Source: Planctomycetota bacterium (GTDB lineage: Bacteria; Planctomycetota; Phycisphaerae; Phycisphaerales; UBA1924). Taken from it: a DNA stretch of 64,000 nt. The translations under genes were made by a program, and so were the position numbers. The notes under the pieces are model-generated. The model saw nothing but the letters and a program-made list of their open reading frames with translations. It did no database searches and had not been told where the DNA came from. Position 1 is the stretch's first letter. Every line of letters begins with the position of its first letter. Positions 53,675-63,600 of this stretch are shown here, one piece after another. The stretch lies in NCBI GenBank assembly GCA_033763975.1, contig JANRJM010000014.1, forward strand, positions 97,500 through 161,499. The letters run 5' to 3'.

Positions 53675-53830
53675 TTCGGTCTCGTTGATCTGGCCGTTCT
53701 GCGAGCCCGACGCGCTACGAGCCCGAAACGCGAGCGAGGGTTCTTCTCCGAACGCGCCCGCGAGGGCCGCCTCACCCCGGCTCGGTTCCTGCGGGCCTGC
53801 CTCGCCGCGCGTTGTACGCGGCCCCGCACG

Positions 53831-54661
53831 CTACCGGTAGTCGCCATCGTCCCACAGCGCGGGCACGACCACGTCGCTCGCGCTGATGATCTGCGCGTGC
53901 GTGTCGAGGAAGAGCACGTTGGCTCCGGTCACATGGCGCTTGGGCGCGATGCGCTGCGCTTCGGTCGGGGTGTTCGGCCCGCTCCCGTTCACACTGCTGA
54001 TCCGCCACATGTCGTAGAAGATCGAGATCGTCAGCTCAGAGTTGCCCGCCGCGTAGTTGTTCCCCCAGCGCAGGCCGTTAGGGTCGTCGGTGAAGCACGT
54101 CAGATACGCGGTCTTCGACGGGCGAACGTACCGGAACATCGGCGTCGGCGGCTTGGACTCGTTCGTGGCCGTCGGCTGCCCGGCCGAGAGCCGGAAGCGC
54201 AGCCCGTTGTTCACATAGTGAATGTTGTGCGGGTCCTTCGGACGCGACGGATCACGGTACGCGAAGCAGTTCACGTACTGATCGCTCAGTCCCGCGTTGC
54301 TCTGGCTCGAGACCGCGCGCGAATCCAAGAACGGTCGGAGATTGAACGCCCACGAGATGTTGTACGGCGCCCGATTCGTACGGCTGACGTACCACGCCGG
54401 GACATGCGGTGCACCGCCCGGGTTGAGCGACTCGCTCACCCCGGCCTCGCGCGGCGTCATCTCCTTGTACGACTCGGCGTACAGCCCCAACGCCACGCCG
54501 ATCTGCCGCTGATTCGACAGGCAGACGGTCGCCCGCCCCGCGGCCCGGGCCTTCCCCAACGCCGGCAGCAGGATGCCGATCAGCAGCGCGATGATCGCGA
54601 TCACCACCAGCAGTTCGATGAGGGTGAACGCGCGCGACGTGCCTGCCCCGGGAGGTCGCAT
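53831..54661 (-). CDS. Prepilin-like protein (N-methylation motif, DUF1559-type)
   Basis: A 276-residue protein with a type IV pilin-like N-terminus: GTSRAFTLIELLVVIAIIAL, cleaved before Phe by a prepilin peptidase. A soluble domain follows, ending with GANVLFLDTHAQII, the place of the H-X9-DG motif of planctomycete DUF1559 proteins. These are expanded in planctomycetes, and their role (pseudopili or envelope) is uncertain. ATG at 54659-54661. It lies 60 bases downstream of rpmH on the same strand. Confidence 0.85.
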   Translation of the reverse strand: MRPPGAGTSRAFTLIELLVVIAIIALLIGILLPALGKARAAGRATVCLSNQRQIGVALGLYAESYKEMTPREAGVSESLNPGGAPHVPAWYVSRTNRAPYNISWAFNLRPFLDSRAVSSQSNAGLSDQYVNCFAYRDPSRPKDPHNIHYVNNGLRFRLSAGQPTATNESKPPTPMFRYVRPSKTAYLTCFTDDPNGLRWGNNYAAGNSELTISIFYDMWRISSVNGSGPNTPTEAQRIAPKRHVTGANVLFLDTHAQIISASDVVVPALWDDGDYR

Positions 54662-54721
54662 GGGGATAACTTACCCCCAACGCGCCCGGCTGTCTACTGT
54701 GTTCGGCCCTAGTTCGGAGGG

Positions 54722-54862
54722 CTACTTGTCGGCCACGTTCAGCGACCGACCCACCCGACGCTTGCGGTTGATCATCTTCCGCCCGTTCGTGGTCTTCATG
54801 CGCGCCCGGAACCCGAGCGAACGCTTGCGCTTGATGCGGCTTGTGCGGTGCGGATAGTGCAT
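54722..54862 (-). CDS. rpmH: Ribosomal protein bL34
   Basis: A 46-residue basic protein of exact family length. SRIKRKRSLGFRARMKTTNG and GRKMINRKRRVGR match the bL34 core (IKR, GFR.RM, NGR, RR..GR). It is a large-subunit ribosomal protein. ATG at 54860-54862. It is not next to rnpA, its usual partner; the following minus-strand gene is a prepilin-like protein. Confidence 0.95.
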   Translation of the reverse strand: MHYPHRTSRIKRKRSLGFRARMKTTNGRKMINRKRRVGRSLNVADK

Positions 54863-55053
54863 GGCGCCTTCCTGGGAATCTGCCCGGCTGCAACCGTCGC
54901 CCGCCGGGCCGCAATGATAGACCCCCACCCTGCCCCAGTCGAGCCCGGACCCCCCACCTCCGCACCCGCGTCGGCTCGGCGTGCATCCTCGGGGCGTTCT
55001 CACTAAACTGTCGGTTGCAGCCGGTTCGGCTCCAAGCGGGGGTGTGTGCACGA

Positions 55054-55779
55054 ATGGACGCGGAGCGGCGTCAACAGGCCGAGTTCATCCTTGGGCACCG
55101 CTTCCGCGACCCCTCACTCCTCGAACGCGCGCTTACCCATACCTCCACCGCCGAGAACGGCCTGGCCAGCAACGAACGCCTGGAGTTCCTGGGCGACGCC
55201 GTCCTGGGAATGTTCGTCTGCGAGGCGGTCTACCGCCGGTTCCCGAACCTCCGCGAAGGCGAGATGACCAAGATCAAGTCGTCGGTGGTCTCGCGCGACA
55301 CGTGCGCCCAACTGGCCCGCGACCTGGGCATCGAGGACCTGCTCATCCTGGGCAAGGGAATGCAGTCCGCCGCCCTGCCCCCCTCCCTCGCCGCCTGCGC
55401 GCTCGAGTCCATCCTCGGCGCCCTGTACCTCGACGCCGGCTGGGAGCGAACGAACGAGTTCCTGAGGCCGCTGATCGAGCCGATCATCGAGCGGACGGCC
55501 CTGAGCGGGCACCAGGAGAACTTCAAGAGCGTGTTGCAGCAGTACGCCCAGCAGCACTTCGGCTGGGCGCCGAACTACCGGGTGCTCGACGAGCAGGGCC
55601 CGGACCACGCCAAGTGCTTCAAGGTGCGCGCCGAGATCGGCGGGCGCTGCTTCGAGCCGTGCTGGGGGTCGACCAAGAAAAAGGCCGAACAGTCCGCCGC
55701 ACTCGTCGCCCTGCGCGACCTGGGCTTCGTCAGCGAGACCGCCGAGGGCGGGCTGGTGGTCGTCATCCCCTCGAACTGA
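55054..55779 (+). CDS. rnc: Ribonuclease III
   Basis: A 241-residue double-strand RNA endonuclease for rRNA processing and RNA turnover. The catalytic signature NERLEFLGDAVLGMFV holds the Glu and Asp metal ligands, and AACALESILGALYLDAGW carries the second acidic pair. A dsRNA-binding domain follows from about residue 160 (FKSVLQQYAQQHFG, then KKKAEQSAALVAL). ATG at 55054 fits the short N-terminus. A TAAACT sequence about 50 bases upstream may be the -10. Divergent from rpmH. Confidence 0.95.
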   Translation: MDAERRQQAEFILGHRFRDPSLLERALTHTSTAENGLASNERLEFLGDAVLGMFVCEAVYRRFPNLREGEMTKIKSSVVSRDTCAQLARDLGIEDLLILGKGMQSAALPPSLAACALESILGALYLDAGWERTNEFLRPLIEPIIERTALSGHQENFKSVLQQYAQQHFGWAPNYRVLDEQGPDHAKCFKVRAEIGGRCFEPCWGSTKKKAEQSAALVALRDLGFVSETAEGGLVVVIPSN

Positions 55780-55782
55780 TCC

Positions 55783-57312
55783 CTACCGCACGGGCGTCAG
55801 GTCGAGCACCACCGGCAGGTGGTCGCTCGCGGCCGAGTCGTCGCGGCGCACGCCCAGGGGCTCCAACGCGGCGTCGGTCAGGCGTGCGCTGTCGAACACG
55901 AACGACACACTCTCGCACGCCGAGTCGCTGTACATCAGGAAGTCCAGGCGTCCGGGCGGGAAGGGCGTCCCGGGGTCGCGCCAGGTCGTGTACGTGCGAT
56001 CCCCCAGCACCCGCGCGTCCGCGACGTCCAGGTCCGTGCCGTCTACGTCCAGCCCCGATCGCAGCAAGTCCAGAGGCGGACGCGAGCCCACCAGATTGAT
56101 GTCCCCGCCGATAACGCGCGGGCCCACCAGCCGCCCCTCGCTCTCGGACGCGCGATCCCCGCCCGTCCGCGTGCGCACCTGCCCGCGCAGGAACTCGTTG
56201 ATCGCCCGCGCCTCGGCCATGCGCTGCCGGTCTTCGCGACTGTCCTTGTATCCGCAGCACTTCAGGTGCATCGACGACGCGAGCATGTCGCCCAGCGGCG
56301 TGCGCACGATCGCCGCCGCGACGCGCACCGTCGAGTCGCGCTCGCCGTCATTCATCCGCAGCGGCCCGGGCACGCGCTCGAGCGGGAACCGCGACGCCAC
56401 CAGCACCCCGCCGCCTTCTCCGAGATCTCCCGGAGCCTTGTGCACCGTCCACCCCGGGAACCCGGCCGCCTCCAGCCACGCCCGCACCGAGGCCTCGTCC
56501 CCCTGGTCCCACTCCTGGATGAGCACGACGTCCGGGCTCAGCGCCCGCAGGATGCGTCCGAAGGGCTCCGGGTTCGAGGCCGGGGCGCTCCGCTCGACGT
56601 TCCACGACACCACCCGCACGCCGTTGCGCGGCGCGGTGGGCGGGGACAGGCTCGAAAGGCGCTTGCCCCCCGCGCACACGTCCTCGATGGCCGCCTCGCA
56701 CGGGTCGGCCCACGCCGTTACCCGCCCGTCGGGCGCGCGCAGGCACACGGCGACGCGCGCCAGCCCCGTGCCGGCAAGCCCGGCCGACGCCGGGTACATC
56801 GGCACGTCCGGCGTGCGCGAGATGCGCAGTTCGTACCAGCTCGAGGCGTACGTCGGCGCCACGACGACGTCCGTCGCGCCCGGCGCCACGCTCTCACGCC
56901 GCCCGTCGGCGTGCACCGTCCACACCGCGACGCCCCGCCCGGCCGACCCGTCCGGGCGCCGCGGCGAAAACTCGATCTCCGCGTCGACGCCCATGCCCGC
57001 GAGCGGGCCTTCCGCGTCCACGCGTCCGGTCGAGGGGCTCGCGTCCGCGTCGATCGAGACCACCACGCTGTTCGGCGCCGACTGGAGCGAGAACTGCTGG
57101 CCCTCCACGGTGAACCGCACGTAGAGGTAGTGCTCGTCCGCGAACGCCGCCACCTCGGAGGGCCACTCCGAGATGTCGCCGTCGAGAATCACCCCGTGCG
57201 TTCGGAGCGTCGGCGCCTCGGCCACCGGTTGGGCCGTCTGGCAGCCGGCCGCGAGCAGCACCCCCACCAGCGCGACCGACAGCCCGCGCCACGTCTTGAG
57301 CCGTGTGTTCAT
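55783..57312 (-). CDS. Lipoprotein with endonuclease/exonuclease/phosphatase domain
   Basis: A 509-residue protein with a lipoprotein signal (LSVALVGVLLAAGC, lipidated Cys). The first 210 residues form a beta-rich domain (LDGDISEWPSEVAAFADEHY), resembling the carbohydrate-binding family 9 and DOMON-like domains. The second half is an EEP domain: VRVVSWNVER, DVVLIQEWD, VIGGDINLVG and SDHLPVVLDL give the metal and catalytic residues. It may be a surface nuclease or phosphodiesterase. ATG at 57310-57312 is set by the lipoprotein signal. Convergent with rnc, four bases away. Confidence 0.8.
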   Translation of the reverse strand: MNTRLKTWRGLSVALVGVLLAAGCQTAQPVAEAPTLRTHGVILDGDISEWPSEVAAFADEHYLYVRFTVEGQQFSLQSAPNSVVVSIDADASPSTGRVDAEGPLAGMGVDAEIEFSPRRPDGSAGRGVAVWTVHADGRRESVAPGATDVVVAPTYASSWYELRISRTPDVPMYPASAGLAGTGLARVAVCLRAPDGRVTAWADPCEAAIEDVCAGGKRLSSLSPPTAPRNGVRVVSWNVERSAPASNPEPFGRILRALSPDVVLIQEWDQGDEASVRAWLEAAGFPGWTVHKAPGDLGEGGGVLVASRFPLERVPGPLRMNDGERDSTVRVAAAIVRTPLGDMLASSMHLKCCGYKDSREDRQRMAEARAINEFLRGQVRTRTGGDRASESEGRLVGPRVIGGDINLVGSRPPLDLLRSGLDVDGTDLDVADARVLGDRTYTTWRDPGTPFPPGRLDFLMYSDSACESVSFVFDSARLTDAALEPLGVRRDDSAASDHLPVVLDLTPVR

Positions 57313-57357
57313 GCCGGCAACTATCGCGGCTCTCGTCGGCCGGGGCAAGTCGCGCGC

Positions 57358-58029
57358 TCAGCGCCGGCGACGCCCCGCCGCCAGCAGGCCCAGCGCGAGC
57401 ACGCCCGCACTCGCCGGCGCGGGCACGACAGAGAAGTACAGGTCGTCGAAGATCGCCGCCTGCTTGGTCACGACGACGCGCGCAATGTCCGCCTGCGACT
57501 CGATGCCCATGAAGCCGTAGTCCGCGGTCGTCTGCCCGACCGTGATCGACCCGTCGACCAGGCTCCCGCCGAACTGCACGCTCTCGATCAACTGCCCCTG
57601 GGCGTCGAAGGCCTGGATCGTGGGACCCGCGGGGTCGGCGCCGCGGTTGTTCGCCAGCCAGAATCCGAACGACCGGACCGGCACCGTAAACGTGAAGGCG
57701 AACGTGTTCACGAGCGAGGACGGGATGGCGTTGGCGGGTGACCCGCCACCGGTCGCCTGGGCCGCGTCGAACGCGCCCGTCCCGTCGTTGATCCAGCGGA
57801 CCTGCGTTTCGAACATCAGCCCGAGCGTCGAGTAGGCGTTGGTCGGCATGACCTGGGACGCGCCCTGCATGAGCGCGACGGGCGATCCGGCGCCGTCGGC
57901 CTCCCAGGTGATGCGCGTGTGCGGGACCGAGGTGAAGTACGCCGCGGAGTCGATGACCGAGGCCGAGGCCGTCCCGCCGCACGCAAGAAGGAGCGAGACC
58001 GTCACGATGTCCGAAGGGCGCGTGCGCAC
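57358..58029 (-). CDS. Exported protein with PEP-CTERM-like sorting tail
   Basis: A 223-residue secreted protein. A signal peptide (IVTVSLLLACGGTASAS) leads into a single beta-rich domain ending with an IFDDLYFSVV strand. The C-terminus PAPASAGVLALGLLAAGRRRR is a PAP-helix-basic signal like that of the phosphoesterase at 8650-10368. The domain resembles lectin-like folds of PEP-CTERM proteins, and the function is unknown. GTG at 58027-58029 has GGAG eight bases upstream; the open frame extends further but would bury the signal peptide. Confidence 0.78.
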   Translation of the reverse strand: MRTRPSDIVTVSLLLACGGTASASVIDSAAYFTSVPHTRITWEADGAGSPVALMQGASQVMPTNAYSTLGLMFETQVRWINDGTGAFDAAQATGGGSPANAIPSSLVNTFAFTFTVPVRSFGFWLANNRGADPAGPTIQAFDAQGQLIESVQFGGSLVDGSITVGQTTADYGFMGIESQADIARVVVTKQAAIFDDLYFSVVPAPASAGVLALGLLAAGRRRR

Positions 58030-58215
58030 AGGTGGAACTCCTGGTCTTGATGATCTCTGCGAGCGGTCAGCGGGCGCGGGGCCGAGCCCCCCCGCCGAAG
58101 AAAACATGACCGCGCTGCCAGGTCCGTCAACCCTGCGACGCCGGTTTGCGCAGATTTCGGCCCGCCCACGCCGCACACGTTGCCCAGCGCGCCGGGCCGC
58201 TCGCAGCGGGCGTCT

Positions 58216-58473
58216 CTACTCGACCAGTGAGAACGAGGAGAGGTCGGGCACCGATGTGATCACGATGTCCTGGTCGATGGCCCGCGACGCGATGATGAGG
58301 TCGTTCAGGTAAATGCGCGTGCCGAGGGAATCACCCGCGCCGAGCGTCACGAGCGGGCCGGGCTGAAAGACCGCGGGAGACGCCGCCGGGCGCGATCGGG
58401 CGCACCCGCCAACACCGCACGCCGCCACGAGCACGAGCGCCGTCCGCACCGTTCGAAGACCCCAGTTCGCCAT
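58216..58473 (-). CDS. Small lipoprotein
   Basis: An 85-residue protein. The signal TALVLVAACGVGGC gives a lipidation cysteine near residue 24, followed by about 60 residues with a hydrophobic, non-distinctive pattern (TRIYLNDLIIASRAIDQDIV). GGGAGA lies eight bases before the ATG. No family is recognised. It is divergent from the TpsB gene and might be part of the same envelope system, but nothing in sequence shows that. Confidence 0.6.
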   Translation of the reverse strand: MANWGLRTVRTALVLVAACGVGGCARSRPAASPAVFQPGPLVTLGAGDSLGTRIYLNDLIIASRAIDQDIVITSVPDLSSFSLVE

Positions 58474-58642
58474 GAACGATCTCCCTTGCGAGCCCGCATG
58501 GACACGGGTTTCGGCGGGAGACATCGGGACCCGCCGTGTGAGACTGGAGTGAAAATGGGCAAGATGTCGAGTACGGTTCGAGCGGGCGCGCGAGCGACCG
58601 GCCGGCGCTGGTAGTCTGGTCCGAGAACCGAAAGGAACGTGA

Positions 58643-60553
58643 ATGCGAATCGCGGCGCGACCCATGCCGACGTGCGCGGGCTGCTGGCTGGCGTGCCTGT
58701 TGGCGGGGCTGGCGCTCGTCTTTTCACCGGGGCGGGTTCGCGCGCAGACGGCCCCGGGCGTCGAATCGCCGCACGTCGGCAGCCACCGCGTCACGCAGGT
58801 ACGGATCGAGTTCTCGCGCGAGAACCCCGGGCACCCGAGCGTGGAATCGCTGCTCGGGGCGACGTTCGTCGCGATGGAGACGCCCGACGGGTTTGCGCCC
58901 GGCGCGGGGCGAGCGGTGGCGCTGCGCGAGATCAACGAGGCCGGGGCCGCCCGGTTCACCGACGCGGGGCTGGCCCTGCTCGCCCCGGCGGTGGTACAGC
59001 GCATGCGGGAGTTGGGCTTCGTGGGCGTGTACGCAACGCCCGACCCCGCGCAGTTCGGCGTGCAGGACGGGCGCGTGGTGGACCTTCGCCCCGAAGACCA
59101 GACGCACCTGACGCTGCAGGTCACGACCGGCATGGTGGTCGAGGTGCGCTCCGTCGGCGTGGGCGAGCGCGTGGACCCGGACGAGACGATCAACAACCCG
59201 CTGCACGAACGCGTCCGCGACAACTCGCCCGTGCAGCCGTACGCGCCGGGCTCGACCGCGCGTTCGGACCTGCTGCGCCGCGACGTGCTCGAGGACTACG
59301 TGTTCCGCCTGAACCGGCACCCGGGGCGCCGTGTGGACGTCACCGTCGCCGCCCCGGGCGACGTGCCCGGGGCCGTCACGCTTGATTACACCATCACCGA
59401 GAACCGCCCGTGGCTGATCTTCGGCCAGGCGTCGAACACGGGGTCGGAGAGCACCTCGGGCTGGCGCGAGCACTTCGGCTTTGTTCACAACAACCTCACC
59501 AACCACGACGACATCCTGTCGCTCGACTACCAGACCGCGAACTTCGACGACGTGCACGCGTTGCACGCCTCGTACGAGCGCCCGTTCTCGTTCAGCGACC
59601 GCCTCCGCTGGAAGATCCACGGCTCGTGGTACCAGTACGTCGCGTCCGAGCTGGGCATCCAGGACGCCGACTTCCGGGGCGAGGGGTGGTTCGCGGGCGC
59701 CGAGGTCGCGTGGAACTTCCTTCAGGAGCGCGACCTCTTCGTGGACCTGGTCGCGGGCGCGCGGTTCGAGCACGTGCGCGTCGAGAACGAACTGGCCGCG
59801 GTCGAGGGCGACACCGACCTGCTGCTCCCGTCGGTCGCGCTGCGCCTGGAACGCCGGCGTGATCAATCGTCGCTCGACGCGCGGATCGGGCTGGACTTCA
59901 ACCTGCCGGACATCGCCGGCACCGAGGAGGACCTGGACGCGCTGGGGCGCCTCGACGCCGACGATTCGTTCGTCGTGCTGCGGGGCGAGGGCTCGTACGC
60001 GCTCTACCTCGACCCGTACTTCCGCGACGCCGCCGACGCCGGCGCGGGGCTAGTCAACGAGGTGTTCTTCTCGGTCAAGGGTCAGCACGCGCTGGGCAGC
60101 CGCCTGATCCCCAACGAGCAGATCGTCGCCGGCGGCCTGTACACCGTCCGCGGCTACCCGCACGCGGTGGTCGCGGGCGACAGCGGGCTCATCGGGACGG
60201 CCGAGTACCGGTTCCACCTGCCGCGGGCGCTGGGCCCGAGCGTCGAGCCCGGGTCGTTCTTCGCCCGCCCGTTCCGCTGGCGCCCCCAGTACGCGTACGG
60301 GCCGACGGATTGGGACCTCATCTTCCGCGCGTTCCTCGACGCCGGACGGATCGTGAACACCGATCGGCAGTCGTTCGAGTCCGATCACACGCTCGTCGGG
60401 GCGGGCATCGGCGTCGAGTTGGCCCTCACGCGCCGCTTCAACGCCCGGGCGGACCTGGGATTCGCCCTCCGCGGCCTCGACGACGCCTCGGGCGATCGTG
60501 TCGTCGACGCCGGTCATGCCGAGTTGCACGTCGTCATCACGCTCGTCTATTGA
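58643..60553 (+). CDS. TpsB-type outer membrane transporter (ShlB/FhaC-like)
   Basis: A 636-residue outer membrane protein with a signal peptide (about 1-34). The first half contains POTRA-like segments (THLTLQVTTGMVVEVRSVGV). The second half, from about residue 255, is a beta barrel with alternating polar and apolar strands ending in HAELHVVITLVY. The Omp85-family loop-6 motif VRGY appears in VAGGLYTVRGYPHAVVAGD. It exports the partner TpsA encoded 94 bases downstream. A TAGTCT sequence about 30 bases upstream may be a -10. Confidence 0.85.
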   Translation: MRIAARPMPTCAGCWLACLLAGLALVFSPGRVRAQTAPGVESPHVGSHRVTQVRIEFSRENPGHPSVESLLGATFVAMETPDGFAPGAGRAVALREINEAGAARFTDAGLALLAPAVVQRMRELGFVGVYATPDPAQFGVQDGRVVDLRPEDQTHLTLQVTTGMVVEVRSVGVGERVDPDETINNPLHERVRDNSPVQPYAPGSTARSDLLRRDVLEDYVFRLNRHPGRRVDVTVAAPGDVPGAVTLDYTITENRPWLIFGQASNTGSESTSGWREHFGFVHNNLTNHDDILSLDYQTANFDDVHALHASYERPFSFSDRLRWKIHGSWYQYVASELGIQDADFRGEGWFAGAEVAWNFLQERDLFVDLVAGARFEHVRVENELAAVEGDTDLLLPSVALRLERRRDQSSLDARIGLDFNLPDIAGTEEDLDALGRLDADDSFVVLRGEGSYALYLDPYFRDAADAGAGLVNEVFFSVKGQHALGSRLIPNEQIVAGGLYTVRGYPHAVVAGDSGLIGTAEYRFHLPRALGPSVEPGSFFARPFRWRPQYAYGPTDWDLIFRAFLDAGRIVNTDRQSFESDHTLVGAGIGVELALTRRFNARADLGFALRGLDDASGDRVVDAGHAELHVVITLVY

Positions 60554-60647
60554 TCAGTTCGCTGGACGCGCCGGGCACGCGCTGTACGTTGCTGGCAACA
60601 GGCCTTGGCCCGCGCTCGAACAGTGCTTCAAGACAGGAGACCTCCAC

Positions 60648-63600
60648 ATGGGCGGCACCCCCGGCGCAACTGGCGGCGTACTTCGGCGGAGCACGGCCCT
60701 CGCGCTCGTTGCCGGCACGCTGCTCGGCGTCGCCACGCCCGGCGCGCTCGCCGGGCCCGAGGGCGCCCAGGTCGTTCGCGGGAACGTCACCATCCGGCGC
60801 GAGGGGGCGCTGACGACGATCACCGCCCCGCGCAACTCGATCATCAACTATCGCAGCTTCGACATCGCCCCGCACGAGACGGTGCGGTTCATCCAGCCCG
60901 ACGCCGCCTCGCGCGTGCTCAACCGCATCCAGGGCCCCGCGCCGACGCGCATCGACGGCACGCTGCTCGCCAACGGGCGCGTGTACATCGTGAACCCCGC
61001 GGGCGTCATCTTCGGCGCGGGCAGCGTGGTCAACGCGGGCGGGATCTTCGCCGCCGCCGGCACCATCACCGACCGCGACTTCCTGCGGGGCGTCGACCGC
61101 GTCTCGAACGTGCAGGGCGGGATCGTCGCCGAGGGCCTGATGGACGTCGGCTCCGCCACGCTCGTCGGGCGGCGCATCGAGCAGTCCGGCACGATCGTCG
61201 CCGACGCGGGCGTCGTCGCGATGCTCGTGGGCAGCGACGTCACCGTCCGCGAATCGGGCGGGCGCATCAGCGCCCGGATCGACGGCGCGGACGTCACCGC
61301 CTCGTCCGACGCCGCCGCCCGACCGGGCAAGCGCCAGGGCCTCACCAGCCTGGGCGCGGGCGACGCCGTCTCGCTCGCGTTCCGCAACACGGGGCACGTT
61401 CGCGCGTCGGGCGGCACGGTGCTCGCCGCGACCCCCGCGGGGCGCATCGAGAACACCGGCACGATCGACACCAGCGTCCACAGCGGGCAGGCGGGCACGG
61501 TCGTCGTCACCGGCGCGCAGGTCGCCACGAGCGGGCGCATCGCCTCCGACGCCGACGCCGGGCGCGCCGGCGCGGTCGAGGTCACCAGTTCCTCGCGCAC
61601 CACGCTGGCGTCGGGCGCGGTCGTCTCGGCCTCGGGTGGCGACGGGCACGCCGACGGCGGGCGCGTGCTCGTCCACGCGTACCACGGCGACACCGTCGTG
61701 CAGCGCGGCGCCCGCGTTGATCTCTCGGGCGGCGCGCGGGGGGGCGACGGCGGCACCGGCGAGGTCTCCGGCGCCCAGCGCCTGGCCATCCTGGGCGACA
61801 TCGTCGGCAACGCCGCCCCGGGCTTCGCGCCCGCGACCATCCTGCTCGACCCGCGCGACATCCTGATCCGTACGCCCGGCGCGCAGGACGCGCAGGTGGC
61901 CGACGGCGTGGTGCTCGGCGCCGAGGGCGGCACCGACGACTGGGTGATCTCGCCCGGCGCGATCGAGGGCTTCGCGGGCGACGTGCGCCTCGAGGCAACG
62001 CGCGACATCACGATCTTCGAGGACATCAACAAGGCCAACGGCGGGCTCACGCTGCTCGCGGGGCGCGACATCAACTTCGGCGATCCGCTGATGCTCAACC
62101 TCGCCAGCCGCGAGGTGCGTGCGACGTCGCTTGATTTCCGGGCCGGGCGCCACATCGCCGAGAACATGCTCTTCGGCACGACGCTCCGCGCGAGCACGGG
62201 CGACATCGCCCTCGTCGCGACCACGGGGAACGTCGGCTTTTCGCTCGCGGGCGTGCCGTCGGGGCGCACCATCTCCATCACGCAGGACGAATCGCGGATG
62301 TTCGGCGCCGGGCCGTTCGGCATCATCGAGAACCCCGGCGCCACGAACATCGTGCTGAACGTCACCGACGGGCACCTGGTCATCGGGGGCGACTACGGCG
62401 GGGTCAGCGGCTACCAGAACATCGGCTCGCTCGACGCCTTCGCCAGCGAGTACGTCCGCATCGAGGACAACCTCGACATCGGCTCGGTCGCGCGCATCCG
62501 CTCGGAGGGCAACGTCGTCGTCGCCGGCTTCGTGCACGCGGGCGAACGCGTCGAGCTTCACGCCGCCACCGGCGGCACGGGCACGCTCTCCTTCCAGATG
62601 CACCTGGAGCCCGGCATGGGCGTGCTCACCGTGCCCGAGCTCTGGGCGCCGTCGATCGCGCTGCGCGCGGGCTCGAACTCGGGCCTGGGCGCGGCCCGGG
62701 TGGATGCGCTCACCACGACCCCGATCTTCCGCGGGGCTTCGGGCGGCGCCACACGCCCCGACGCCTTCGAGTTCGCGCAGGACGCCGCCGTGTTCGAATC
62801 TGACCGCCCGGCCCTCGCGCAGTTCGGCGCGCCCATCGACGCCATGGCCTACCGCGTCGAATCGTTCGACCAGGGCGTCAGCGTCACGAACACGAACAGC
62901 CTCGACGCCACGGCCCTCACGCTCGCCAGCGAGACCGGCTCCACCGTCTCGTCGCCGCTCACCCTCGTGTCGCTCGACACCTTCGGCCCCGTCCTGCTGC
63001 GGGCCGATGTCACCGCCACCGCGCACCAGACGTACAACGACGCCGTCGTCGTCAACGACGACCGCACCCTCACCGGCACGACCATCACCTTCCGCTCGTC
63101 GCTCGACGCGGCGGAAGACCCCGGGCACGACTGCGGCGACGACCTCGGGGACTCGCCCTGCCCCATCCCCGGCGGGCTCACGCTCCTCGCCGACGCCGTC
63201 TTCGACGCCCCGGTCGGCCAGGCTCACCCGCTCGAGTACCTCCTCGTGCAGCGCACGAGCGCGATCAACGGCGGGCTGATCCGCACGGGCGGCGACCAGC
63301 GCTTCGACGGCGCGGTCACGCTCGGCTCGTTCGCCATCCTCGAGAGCACCTACGACCCCACGCCCGGCACCATCCGCTTCGGCTCCACCCTCGACGGTGC
63401 GCACGTGCTCGAGGTGCTCACCACCCCCGCGGGCGTCATCGTCTTCAACGGCGACGTCGGCGCCAGCGAGGCCCTGACCGAGATCTTCCTCAGCACGGCG
63501 TTCGGCACCAAGGGACGCGACATCCCCGACCGCGCGACCATCGTCGGCGAGCGCTCGATCAGCATCCGGGCCGCGAACTTCACGATGAGCCAGCACGAGA

